A stretch of DNA of 64,000 bases from an uncultured Clostridia bacterium. Its GTDB lineage: Bacteria; Bacillota; Clostridia; UMGS1810. Every line of letters starts with the position of its first letter. Position 1 is the first letter of the stretch. The position numbers and the translations under genes are program-made. A model generated the notes under the pieces. That model did not search any database, was not told the DNA's origin, and worked only from the letters and a program-made list of their open reading frames with translations. Location of the stretch: NCBI GenBank assembly GCA_934454585.1, contig CAKSFP010000002.1, positions 62,001 to 126,000 on the forward strand, given 5' to 3'. This document shows positions 50,493 through 59,177 of the stretch, one piece after another.

Positions 50493-52262
50493 CTATCTGT
50501 CGTTAAAGCCTATGCGCGCCTCATATGTGGTGTGCAAAAGCTCATGTGCCTTGTGTGAATTCGGCTCACCGAGGAAATCCTCATAGAGTTTTTTAATCTG
50601 AGTATTGTTGTGCGACTGTCTCACAACCTGTCTCTCGTCTTCGGAATAGATAGCCGCCGCCCTCTTGTCCTTGTATGTGTCATAGATGTCGGCATCTTCA
50701 TCAGGCATAAAGCACGAACGGACGATAGGCTGTCCGCCGCCCGCAATACATCCGCCGGGGCATCCCATGATCTCTATGAAGTGATATTTCGACTTGCCGT
50801 CTCTTATCTCGTCAAGCAGCACCTTGGCGTTTTTCATGCCGTGCGCTATTGCAACATTCACAACAGTGCCGTCAATGTCGATTGACGCCTCTTTTATGCC
50901 GTCAAATCCGCGCACTTCATCAAATTCGATAAGGTCGTGCTCTTTGCCGGTAAGCGCATGATAAACGGTTCGAAGAGCCGCCTCCATAACACCGCCGGTC
51001 ACACCGAAGATGACGCCTGCGCCCGTGTATTCGCCGAGCAGATCCTGATCAAACTCCTCGTCAGGCAAACGGCGGAAGTCTATGCCGGAACGCTTGATAA
51101 GCTTTGCAAGCTCCCTTGTGGTGAGTACCGCATCAACATCGGCAAGACCGTTGACCTTGAGTTGTTCTCTCTCTTTTTCAAACTTTTTGGCCGTACAGGG
51201 CATTACCGAGACAACAAAGATATTCTCGGGATCTATGTTATTGTTCTGCGCATAATAACTCTTTATGATTGCACCCATCATCTGGTGAGGTGATTTACAT
51301 GAAGACAAATGCGGCAGAAGATCGCCGTAATTATATTCCGCATAATTGATCCAACCGGGCGAACATGAAGTGATCATCGGCAGCACGCCGCCATTCTTGA
51401 TTCTTCCGAGCAGCTCTGTGCCCTCCTCCATGATGGTGAGGTCGGCAGCGAAGTTGGTGTCGTACACCTTGTCGAATCCGAGTCTGCGCAGAGCAGAAAC
51501 CATTTTGCCCGTCACAGCCGTACCGACTTTCATGCCGAATTCTTCGCCGAGAGCCACACGCACCGCCGGGGCAACCTGAACCACAACATGCTTGCCTGCC
51601 TCCATTGCGGCGTCAACCTTGGATATCTCGGATTTCTCCATGAGCGCACCCGTGGGACAAACGCTGACGCACTGTCCGCAAAGTATACACGGGCTGTCCG
51701 CCATTGAGCGGTTCTCCGCCGGAGCGACAATTGTGTTAAATCCCCTGTTCTCGAAACCGAGGATTCCGAGTCCGTGGGCATTTTCGCACCTTGCAACGCA
51801 TCTGCCGCAGAGCACACACTTGGATGTGTCTCTCACGATGGACGGAGTCAGGTCGTCAAATGTGCACGGAGTTTTTGCACCGCCGAATTTATCATCTCTC
51901 GCACCGGTAACGGTTGCCACATGGAGCAGTTCGCACTTGCCGTTTTTTTCGCACTGCTGACACTTAAAAGAATGGTTTGAGAGCAGCAGCTCGACAGACG
52001 CGCGCCTTGCCTCGGCAGCCTTGGGGGTGGATATCCTTATTTCCATGCCTTCGTTTACGGGATATACGCAAGACGCCACAAGACCCCTTGCACCTTTTAC
52101 TTCAACCAGACACACACGGCACGAACCCTGTGAGCACTCGCCGTGATTAAATGTACACAAAGAAGGAATTTCGTATCCACAGGATTTGGCAGCCTCAAGA
52201 ATTGTCATGCCCTCATCAACCTGATAGGAGACGCCTTCAATCTTAATATTAATCTTTGCCAT
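50493..52262 (-). CDS. hydA: [FeFe] hydrogenase catalytic subunit (group A, HydA)
   Basis: A 589-residue enzyme making or consuming H2 in the cytoplasm. In order: [2Fe-2S] domain (CTFNHGECSQGSCRVC, ~36-51), His-Cys3 [4Fe-4S] site (HSFKCQQCEKNGKC), two ferredoxin-type clusters (CVLCGRCVARC, CILCGQCVSVC), then the H-cluster domain with L1 TSCSPGW, L2 MPCTAKKFE and L3 EIMGCPGGCIAGGGQP. A short C-terminal extension holds no extra cluster. It follows the NuoF-like gene by 14 bp, forming the HydABC-type trimer that couples NADH and ferredoxin to H2. Bifurcation is inferred from that architecture. Confidence 0.96.
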   Translation of the reverse strand: MAKINIKIEGVSYQVDEGMTILEAAKSCGYEIPSLCTFNHGECSQGSCRVCLVEVKGARGLVASCVYPVNEGMEIRISTPKAAEARRASVELLLSNHSFKCQQCEKNGKCELLHVATVTGARDDKFGGAKTPCTFDDLTPSIVRDTSKCVLCGRCVARCENAHGLGILGFENRGFNTIVAPAENRSMADSPCILCGQCVSVCPTGALMEKSEISKVDAAMEAGKHVVVQVAPAVRVALGEEFGMKVGTAVTGKMVSALRRLGFDKVYDTNFAADLTIMEEGTELLGRIKNGGVLPMITSCSPGWINYAEYNYGDLLPHLSSCKSPHQMMGAIIKSYYAQNNNIDPENIFVVSVMPCTAKKFEKEREQLKVNGLADVDAVLTTRELAKLIKRSGIDFRRLPDEEFDQDLLGEYTGAGVIFGVTGGVMEAALRTVYHALTGKEHDLIEFDEVRGFDGIKEASIDIDGTVVNVAIAHGMKNAKVLLDEIRDGKSKYHFIEIMGCPGGCIAGGGQPIVRSCFMPDEDADIYDTYKDKRAAAIYSEDERQVVRQSHNNTQIKKLYEDFLGEPNSHKAHELLHTTYEARIGFNDR

Positions 52263-52276
52263 TATTCGATTTCCTC

Positions 52277-54142
52277 CTATTTCTTCACAATTGCGCCGAA
52301 CTTACACGACGAGATACACATGCCGCACTTGATGCATTTTTCCTGATCTATCATGAACGGTTCTTTACCCGTAACGCCGGTTATTGCGCCAACGGGGCAG
52401 TTTCGTGCACACAGACTGCACTTTTTGCACTTGTCGGGTTCGACCTTGTATTTAAGCAAATGCTTGCACACGCCTGCCGGACACTTCTTGTCCACAATGT
52501 GTGCAATATACTCATCCTTGAATTTGGAGATAGTCGATATAATCGGGTTTGCCGAAGTCTGACCAAGACCGCACAGTGAGTTGGATTTCACAACCTTTCC
52601 GAGTTCTTCGAGTTCGTCAAGATCTTCCATGGTGCCCTTGCCGTCGGTAATCTTGGTAAGAATTTCGAGCATTCTCTTTGTGCCTATGCGGCACGGCGAA
52701 CATTTTCCGCATGATTCATCGCAGATAAACTCCATATAGAATTTAGCCACATCGACCATACAGTTATCTTCATCCATGACAATTGCACCGCCGGAACCCA
52801 TCATAGAGCCGAGTTCTATGAGGTTGTCAAAGTCTATCGGAGTGTCGAGCTCCGCCTTTGTCACACAACCGCCCGAGGGTCCGCCTGTCTGAATGGCCTT
52901 GAATTCCTTGCCGCCGGGGATTCCGCCGCCGATGTCATACACCAGCTCGCGCACCGTTGTACCCATGGGTATCTCCACGAGGCCGACATTGTTTATCTTG
53001 CCGCCGAGAGCGAACACCTTTGTGCCCTTTGAACGCTCGGTACCGAATTTTGCAAAAGCATCAACTCCCTCGCGCAGTATGTAAGGCACGCAAGCAAGAG
53101 TTTCTACATTGTTTATGATGGACGGTTTCTGCCACAGTCCTTTAACAGCCGGGAAAGGCGGTCTGGGACGCGGCATACCTCTCTTGCCCTCTATGGAGTT
53201 GAGCAACGCCGTTTCCTCACCGCAGACAAACGCACCTGCGCCGAGTCTGATGTGCACATTAAACGAAAATCCCGTTCCAAGTATGTTCTCACCGAGAAGT
53301 CCATGCTCCTTTGCCTGTTCAACAGCTATTTTAAGTCTCTTTATAGCCACGGGATATTCCGCACGGACATAGAAATAACCGTCCTTTGCGCCGATTGCAT
53401 ATCCGGCAATCATCATTCCTTCAATAACGGCAAACGGATTTCCCTCAAGTATGGATCTGTCCATAAATGCACCCGGATCGCCCTCGTCACCGTTGCAGAC
53501 AACATATTTTTCGTCACTGTCCTGTGCATAAGCAAACTGCCACTTTCTGCCCGTAGGGAATCCGCCGCCGCCTCTGCCGCGCAAGCCGGAATCGAGAATA
53601 CTCTTTATAACATCCGTTCTGTCCATAGAGAGGGCATTTGCAAGGCCCTTGTAAGCACCCATGCCAAGTGCCTCCTCAATGCTCTCCGGATTCATGGTTC
53701 CGCAGCCGTGCAGAGCTATTCTCTCCTGCTTTTTGTAAAAGTTTATGTCGTCCTGCTTGGACACTTTTTCACCTGTAGACGGTTCTTCATAGAGCAGTTC
53801 TTCAACAATCTCGTTGTTGATGAGATCTCTTTCTATAATTGTATCCACATCGTCAATGGTAACCATGCGATAGAGTGTATCTTCGGGATAGATCTTCACA
53901 AAAGGTCCCTGCGAGCAAAATCCAAAGCATCCAACCTGATTAACGGTGATTCTGTCGGAAAGTCCCTTTTTCTCTATGACTGATATGAATTTATCTTTAA
54001 TCTCATCGGAATTGGATGAAAGACATCCCGTTCCGCCGCAGAGCACAACCGCTCTTTTGCCGTTGCTGCCGTCTATTTTTGCGTTAAGACAAGCAGTGCA
54101 GCTGTTTATCTTATTTTCAAGATCACCTGTAGTTTTAATCAT
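52277..54142 (-). CDS. hydB: NuoF-like NADH-binding hydrogenase subunit (HydB)
   Basis: A 621-residue flavoprotein. An N-terminal thioredoxin-like [2Fe-2S] domain (LCGGTGCLSS, QVGCFGFC) is followed by the NADH/FMN domain (RGRGGGGFPTGRKW, GAGAFVCGEETALLNSIEG), the NuoF [4Fe-4S] motif (SCGKCSPCRIGTKRM) and two C-terminal ferredoxin clusters (CKKCSLCARNC, CIKCGMCISSC). It takes electrons from NADH and is the likely bifurcating flavin site. Its ATG overlaps the nuoE-like stop by one base. Confidence 0.95.
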   Translation of the reverse strand: MIKTTGDLENKINSCTACLNAKIDGSNGKRAVVLCGGTGCLSSNSDEIKDKFISVIEKKGLSDRITVNQVGCFGFCSQGPFVKIYPEDTLYRMVTIDDVDTIIERDLINNEIVEELLYEEPSTGEKVSKQDDINFYKKQERIALHGCGTMNPESIEEALGMGAYKGLANALSMDRTDVIKSILDSGLRGRGGGGFPTGRKWQFAYAQDSDEKYVVCNGDEGDPGAFMDRSILEGNPFAVIEGMMIAGYAIGAKDGYFYVRAEYPVAIKRLKIAVEQAKEHGLLGENILGTGFSFNVHIRLGAGAFVCGEETALLNSIEGKRGMPRPRPPFPAVKGLWQKPSIINNVETLACVPYILREGVDAFAKFGTERSKGTKVFALGGKINNVGLVEIPMGTTVRELVYDIGGGIPGGKEFKAIQTGGPSGGCVTKAELDTPIDFDNLIELGSMMGSGGAIVMDEDNCMVDVAKFYMEFICDESCGKCSPCRIGTKRMLEILTKITDGKGTMEDLDELEELGKVVKSNSLCGLGQTSANPIISTISKFKDEYIAHIVDKKCPAGVCKHLLKYKVEPDKCKKCSLCARNCPVGAITGVTGKEPFMIDQEKCIKCGMCISSCKFGAIVKK

Positions 54143-54627
54143 CAGTCCACACCTCCGGCACGATATTCTTCAATAATTTTCGGAATCTGATTAACCGTCA
54201 TCTTTGGGTAAACCTTTCCGTTGATTGAAACCGCCGGGGCAATGCCGCAGGCGCCGATGCAGCGGAGCGCATCTATTGTGAACATTCCGTCGTCGGTAGT
54301 ACCGCCGGGCTTTATGCCGAGAACTTCACAGAACTTGTCAATAACGCCCTGTGCCCCCTTGACATAGCAGGCGGTGCCCAGACAGACACCGATAACATAT
54401 CTTCCCTTTGGATTGAGCGAGAAGAATGAATAGAATGTAACAACACCGTAAATCTCCGCAACGGAGATGCCGGTTCTTTCGGAAACGATTTGCTGAACAT
54501 CGAGAGGAATATATCCGTATTCCTTTTGAATGTCACTCAAAATCATCATAAGCGGAGTTCTTTCGTTGACATATCTGTCGCAGATTTCGTTAATCTTTTT
54601 AACTCCGGATTCACTAATGTGAGCCAT
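54142..54627 (-). CDS. hydC: NuoE-like hydrogenase subunit (HydC)
   Basis: A 161-residue thioredoxin-like [2Fe-2S] protein. Helical N-terminus (~1-70) with YGYIPLDVQQIVSERTGISVAEIYGVVTFYSFF, then four cluster Cys in CLGTAC and CIGACGIAP. It relays electrons between the NuoF-like subunit and HydA. GGAGG precedes the ATG. It is the first gene of hydCBA. I see no convincing promoter in the 488-bp gap upstream. Confidence 0.95.
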   Translation of the reverse strand: MAHISESGVKKINEICDRYVNERTPLMMILSDIQKEYGYIPLDVQQIVSERTGISVAEIYGVVTFYSFFSLNPKGRYVIGVCLGTACYVKGAQGVIDKFCEVLGIKPGGTTDDGMFTIDALRCIGACGIAPAVSINGKVYPKMTVNQIPKIIEEYRAGGVD

Positions 54628-54790
54628 GCTGAACCTCCTTGAATATTTATAATTTAGCCGACTACAAAATTACTGCAATGCCGATTACAGTCACATTTTA
54701 TAAACATGGGCAATCATAGATGCCGCAGTCAATTGAATCCCACAGCAATTGAACCGAAGATTTCTTTATCAGCGCAATTAACGACCATGC

Positions 54791-54834
54791 AAAAGGCTCC
54801 CTTGCTAAAGGGAGCTGGCGGCACAACCGTCTGT
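54791..54834 (+). repeat. Degenerate GGCTCCC/GGGAGC palindrome
   Basis: AAAAGGCTCCCTTGCTAAAG followed by GGAGCTGGCGG: a short stem GCTCCCTT / AAGGGAGC with a 4-nt loop. It resembles intergenic palindromes widespread in gut Clostridia; only one degenerate copy is in this window. Confidence 0.5.
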
Positions 54835-55046
54835 CGGATTTAGAAAACGCAAAAAGCTGTCTGCAATTCCAAAATCGAATTTTATAATCGTCTATATTTA
54901 CTAATTTTAACTTTGTTAAAATTATAACAAGATTGTACCATAAAATATGTCAAAAAGCAAGAACAAACTTAAAAAGCCTACATAGTTCTTGCATTTTGCA
55001 TATATTTTTCAAAGAAAAATGTGCAACATTTTTAATTACAACCCTA

Positions 55047-55075
55047 TTGAACAAATCTAAACATGGGTTTATAAT
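55047..55075 (+). promoter_or_regulatory. hydG promoter
   Basis: TTGAAC (55047-55052), 17-base spacer, TATAAT (55070-55075), 41 bases before the start. Confidence 0.65.
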
Positions 55076-55115
55076 AGTATATATTAGTTTTTTACACGAA
55101 GGGAATCTTTACACT

Positions 55116-56564
55116 ATGGAATCATATAATCCAAAATCAATGAAAGCGGAAGAATTTATCAATCACGATGAGATTCTTGAAACTCTCCGCTACGCCGAAG
55201 AAAATAAAAACAATGTTGAGCTGATAGACTCTCTGCTTGAGAAAGCACGCCCCAAACAATCGGGCAACGGCTACCGCTGCAGCGGTCTCACCCACAGGGA
55301 GGCGGCAGTGCTCCTTGCCTGTCCCATCCCGGAAAAGGTTGAAGAAATGTACAGGATCGCGGAAGAAATCAAACTCGCGTTCTACGGCAACAGAATAGTT
55401 ATGTTTGCGCCGCTCTATCTCTCCAACTACTGTGTGAACGGGTGTGTCTACTGTCCGTATCACTTAAAGAACGAGCACATCGTGCGCAAAAAACTTACCC
55501 AGGACGAAATCCGCGACGAGGTAATCGCCCTGCAGGACATGGGTCACAAGCGCCTTGCGATAGAAACGGGCGAGGATCCTGTAAACAATCCGATTGAATA
55601 TATACTTGAATCCATAAAGACCATATATGGCATCAAGCACAAAAACGGCGCAATAAGGCGGGTTAATGTAAACATAGCCGCAACAACTGTGGAAAACTAC
55701 AAAAAGCTGAAAGACGCCGGCATAGGCACATACATTCTCTTTCAGGAGACATATCACAAAGAAAGCTACGAAAATCTGCACCCGACGGGCCCCAAGCATA
55801 ACTATGCATATCACACCGAAGCAATGGATCGTGCCATGGAGGGCGGCATAGACGATGTAGGTCTGGGAGTGCTGTTCGGGCTGGAAATGTATAAATATGA
55901 GTTTGCCGGTCTGCTCATGCACGCAGAGCACCTTGAGGCTGTGCACGGCGTGGGTCCGCACACGATAAGCGTGCCGCGCATAAAGAGAGCTGACGACATA
56001 GACCCCTCGGCATTTGACAACGGCATATCTGACGAAATTTTTCTTAAAATAATCGCCTGCATAAGGCTTGCCGTGCCATACACAGGCATGATTATCTCCA
56101 CAAGAGAATCTCAGGCAGTGCGCGAAAAGGCTCTTCAAGTCGGCATATCTCAGATAAGCGGCGCGTCGCGTACATCCGTCGGCGGATATACCGAGGAGGA
56201 AAGGCCTCACGATTCCGAGCAGTTTGATGTGTCGGATCAGCGCACGCTCGACGAGGTTGTCTGTTGGCTCATCGATATGGGTTTTGTGCCGTCGTTCTGC
56301 ACGGCTTGCTATCGCGAGGGCAGGACGGGCGACAGGTTTATGAGCCTGTGCAAATCCGGACAAATACTCAATTGCTGTCATCCGAATGCACTTATGACGC
56401 TGACGGAATTTTTAATGGACTATGCCTCGGACAAAACGAAAAAAATCGGTTTTGACCTTATAGAAAAAGAACTGAAAAAGATTCCGAAAGATGTTGTAAG
56501 GGAAAAAGCGAAGAAAAACATAGATGACATAAAAAACTCCAATCGCAGAGATTTCAGATTTTAG
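55116..56564 (+). CDS. hydG: [FeFe] hydrogenase maturase HydG (radical SAM)
   Basis: A 482-residue radical-SAM enzyme that splits tyrosine to supply the CO and CN ligands of the H-cluster. The SAM cluster motif is CVNGCVYC (CX3CX2C, C106, C110, C113). The C-terminal second-cluster motif is CTACYREGRTGDRFMSLCKSG. These features and length separate it from the thiamine enzyme ThiH. The ATG at 55116 follows AAGGGA by 11 bases; the open frame extends further upstream but passes through the promoter. hydF follows after 72 bp. Confidence 0.96.
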   Translation: MESYNPKSMKAEEFINHDEILETLRYAEENKNNVELIDSLLEKARPKQSGNGYRCSGLTHREAAVLLACPIPEKVEEMYRIAEEIKLAFYGNRIVMFAPLYLSNYCVNGCVYCPYHLKNEHIVRKKLTQDEIRDEVIALQDMGHKRLAIETGEDPVNNPIEYILESIKTIYGIKHKNGAIRRVNVNIAATTVENYKKLKDAGIGTYILFQETYHKESYENLHPTGPKHNYAYHTEAMDRAMEGGIDDVGLGVLFGLEMYKYEFAGLLMHAEHLEAVHGVGPHTISVPRIKRADDIDPSAFDNGISDEIFLKIIACIRLAVPYTGMIISTRESQAVREKALQVGISQISGASRTSVGGYTEEERPHDSEQFDVSDQRTLDEVVCWLIDMGFVPSFCTACYREGRTGDRFMSLCKSGQILNCCHPNALMTLTEFLMDYASDKTKKIGFDLIEKELKKIPKDVVREKAKKNIDDIKNSNRRDFRF

Positions 56565-56636
56565 ACAAATAATACATTCATGACTGCAGGCAGAAAATAA
56601 AATATTTACCTGCAGTCCGATAAAAAGGAGAAAATC

Positions 56637-57812
56637 ATGGGGCTTAATGACACACCTTCATCACAGAGAATACACATAGCTTTTTTCGGTTGCCGCAATG
56701 TCGGCAAATCAAGCTTAGTAAACGCCGTCACCGGTCAAGAACTTGCCGTGGTGTCCGATGTCAAGGGGACAACCACCGACCCGGTTATAAAATCCATGGA
56801 ACTTTTGCCGCTCGGCCCCGTATGCATAATAGATACACCGGGAATAGATGATGAGGGTGAACTCGGGGCAAAGAGAATAGATAAAACTCTACGCACCCTC
56901 GCCAAGACCGATATTGCCGTCCTTGTGGCAGATTCCACACAAGAGCTTAACAAGTTTGACGAAAGCATGATTGAGTCGTTCAAAACGGCAAAAATACCTT
57001 TCATTATAGCATACAACAAATGCGATCTTGCATTAAAAAACGACTTGAAAGATAACGAGATAAATGTGAGTGCTGCAGACGGCACAAATGTGTATGAACT
57101 TAAAGAGATGATAGGCAAAACGACGCCGAACTGCAATACAGAATCCCGGATGATAGGCGACCTGATATCAGAAGATGACATTGCGGTTTTGGTGACACCG
57201 ATTGACGCAGCGGCACCCAAAGCACGCATGATACTTCCACAGCAGATGGCAATCCGCGATGTGCTCGATTCCGACGGCATTGCCGTTGTTACCAAGGAAA
57301 CACAGCTGCAAAAAACACTTGCCTCACTTGGTGAGAAACCTAAAATTGTAGTTACTGACAGCCAGGCATTTGCATTCGTTTCAACTATAGTGCCTCAAGA
57401 TGTGCCGCTAACATCATTCTCGATTCTCATGGCACGGTACAACGGCTATCTCGACATGGCGCTTGATGCCATAAAAGCGCTTGAAAACCTTAAGGACGGC
57501 GACACCGTTCTGATAGCGGAAGGATGCACGCATCATCGTCAATGCGGGGACATCGGCACTGTGAAGATACCAAAGGCACTAAAAAAATGCACCGGTAAGG
57601 AACTCAATATAAAGGTTTGCTCCGGTTTGGAATTTCCCGATGACATGAGCGGTATATCACTCGTTGTGCACTGCGGCGGATGCATGCTGAACCGCCGCGA
57701 GGTAAAAAGCCGCATGGATCGTGCAGATATCCAGGATGTGCCGGTCACAAACTACGGTATTCTGCTTGCGCACGCTGCGGGAATACTCAAAAGAAGCATT
57801 GCAATGCTGTAG
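56637..57812 (+). CDS. hydF: [FeFe] hydrogenase maturation GTPase HydF
   Basis: A 391-residue scaffold protein on which the [2Fe] subcluster is assembled before transfer to HydA. The N-terminal G domain has P-loop GCRNVGKSS, GTTTDP, DTPGIDD and NKCDL. The C-terminal part carries the HydF cluster ligands CTHHRQC and HCGGC. AAAAAGGAG precedes the ATG. With hydG it forms a maturation pair; the third maturase, hydE, is not in the window. Confidence 0.96.
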   Translation: MGLNDTPSSQRIHIAFFGCRNVGKSSLVNAVTGQELAVVSDVKGTTTDPVIKSMELLPLGPVCIIDTPGIDDEGELGAKRIDKTLRTLAKTDIAVLVADSTQELNKFDESMIESFKTAKIPFIIAYNKCDLALKNDLKDNEINVSAADGTNVYELKEMIGKTTPNCNTESRMIGDLISEDDIAVLVTPIDAAAPKARMILPQQMAIRDVLDSDGIAVVTKETQLQKTLASLGEKPKIVVTDSQAFAFVSTIVPQDVPLTSFSILMARYNGYLDMALDAIKALENLKDGDTVLIAEGCTHHRQCGDIGTVKIPKALKKCTGKELNIKVCSGLEFPDDMSGISLVVHCGGCMLNRREVKSRMDRADIQDVPVTNYGILLAHAAGILKRSIAML

Positions 57813-57909
57813 GCAAATCAGACTCGGACACTCATTGTCCGGCGATGGAGTAAAACAGAACGAAAATACCGCTTTACGAGTCCTCTGCTGCCTTACTCAA
57901 TATCATTTT

Positions 57910-58416
57910 TTATAAAATTTCGATCTGTACCGCGCGCATTGCATCAAGTGCTGTATTGTGTCTTTCCTTGTTTACACCGGCACAGCAGTCAGCGTCAACC
58001 TCAACCGGTGTTTCCGGAAATGCCGCTTTGAGTATCATAGCGTTTGAAATGACACAAATGTCGGTACAAAGGCCGCACAGCTCTATTTTTTCTATATTTT
58101 CTCCGAAGTCTTTTATTATGCGCGGCAAATCCATACTTGCAAATGTTTCTTTGTCAACCACAGTTTTTACATACGGTTTTAATTCATCACAAATTTGCCA
58201 TCCGGCGGTATCTTTTATACAATGCACCACGGGAAGTTTTGTCCCCTCCTGTGTTTGCAAATAATTATCAAAATGAGTATCCCGTGTAAATATAACCCTT
58301 CCGGCAAAGTTTTCAACCTTATTAACAACCGCCGGAACTATTGCCTTTGCATCTTTGCTGCCCAAACTGCCGGTTATAAAATCTACTTGCATATCAACAA
58401 CAATCAAGTATCTCAT
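57910..58416 (-). CDS. Isochorismatase-family cysteine hydrolase
   Basis: A 168-residue enzyme of the isochorismatase/nicotinamidase fold. The catalytic triad is visible as D8 in VVDMQVDF, Lys in VDKETFASMD and Cys in LCGLCTDICVISNA, with the usual cis-peptide region before it. The small size and TRDTHFDNYLQTQEG segment favour a nicotinamidase-like amidase for NAD salvage, but zinc-site residues are not clear enough to be certain. It is monocistronic; 97 bp of featureless sequence separate it from the convergent hydF. Confidence 0.85.
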   Translation of the reverse strand: MRYLIVVDMQVDFITGSLGSKDAKAIVPAVVNKVENFAGRVIFTRDTHFDNYLQTQEGTKLPVVHCIKDTAGWQICDELKPYVKTVVDKETFASMDLPRIIKDFGENIEKIELCGLCTDICVISNAMILKAAFPETPVEVDADCCAGVNKERHNTALDAMRAVQIEIL

Positions 58417-58566
58417 GTTATCATCCTTCTTTCAAAATATTATTTCCGTGACATCACGATATGGGGCGTAATGTTCTTTAAGCTCCGATATCGCCGATTC
58501 TCCCCGGTACTTTTGCATTGCACTTAGCTTTTTTCAATCTCATTACCGCAACTCCCAAGCTGCTAT
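58417..58566. other. Intergenic region, nothing recognised
   Basis: 150 bp between the isochorismatase-family gene and queH. Apart from a small CGTGA/TCACG palindrome near 58448 I see no gene, terminator or repeat. Confidence 0.5.
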
Positions 58567-59172
58567 TTACTTTCTGACCGAAAAAACGCATCCGCAATAA
58601 TCCTGACGATACAATCCGTACTGCGCCGACAACTCGCACGACCGTTTGTAACCTCCCCTCTTTTTGAAATCCGAAAACAGATACGCCACACCATACTTTT
58701 CTGCCATGTGTGCTCCCACTTCGCTTAGTACAGCGGCATTTTTCAGCGGACTTATGCTGAGTGTGGTGGTGAAGTAGTCAAACCCGTGTTTGCTTGCATA
58801 ATCCGCCGCCTTTCCGAGCCGCAGTTCAAAGCAGATGCGACACCTGGCACCGCCCTCGGGATCCCCCTCGCGGCCGCGCACTGCAGAGTAAAACTCGTCC
58901 GCATCGTAATCGGCAACAACCACTTTCACCGGATGTTCCGGATTCATCTCATCTGCCAGGCGCACCTGTTCAGCGGCACGCTTGCCAAATTCCTCCGGCG
59001 GATATATGTTCGGATTGTAGTAGAGCACGGTTATGTCAAAATACCTGCTCAAATACTCAAGCACATAACTCGAGCACGGCGCACAGCAACTATGCAAAAG
59101 CAGCTTTGGCACCTTCCCCGATTTTTCAATATCTTTTATCGTCCTGTCAAGGGCAATCTGATAATTCTCCAT
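58567..59172 (-). CDS. queH: Epoxyqueuosine reductase QueH
   Basis: A 201-residue Fe-S enzyme performing the last step of queuosine synthesis in tRNA, reducing epoxyqueuosine; it replaces the cobalamin enzyme QueG. The Cys motifs LLHSCCAPCSSYVLEYL (CCxxC) and GGARCRICFELRL, with the late DYCGCVFS, are diagnostic of the former DUF208 family. YYNPNIYPPEEF is also conserved. It starts 5 bp after the uvrC stop and is co-transcribed with it. Confidence 0.94.
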   Translation of the reverse strand: MENYQIALDRTIKDIEKSGKVPKLLLHSCCAPCSSYVLEYLSRYFDITVLYYNPNIYPPEEFGKRAAEQVRLADEMNPEHPVKVVVADYDADEFYSAVRGREGDPEGGARCRICFELRLGKAADYASKHGFDYFTTTLSISPLKNAAVLSEVGAHMAEKYGVAYLFSDFKKRGGYKRSCELSAQYGLYRQDYCGCVFSVRK

Positions 59173-59177
59173 TTTGT

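Larger units (their letters stand above)
54628..55115. other. Intergenic region between hydC and hydG
   Basis: A 488-bp AT-rich divergent region. It holds the hydG promoter, a short GGCTCCC-type palindrome (54795-54815) and otherwise no gene, RNA family or long repeat that I can recognise. Confidence 0.6.

Noticed and set aside
54933..55115. A longer N-terminus for HydG in the same frame
   Set aside because: It would begin upstream of a consensus promoter, lacks a ribosome site and encodes sequence not found in HydG proteins.
55464..56381. A 305-codon frame on the minus strand
   Set aside because: It is antisense to hydG; the plus-strand protein carries all HydG motifs.
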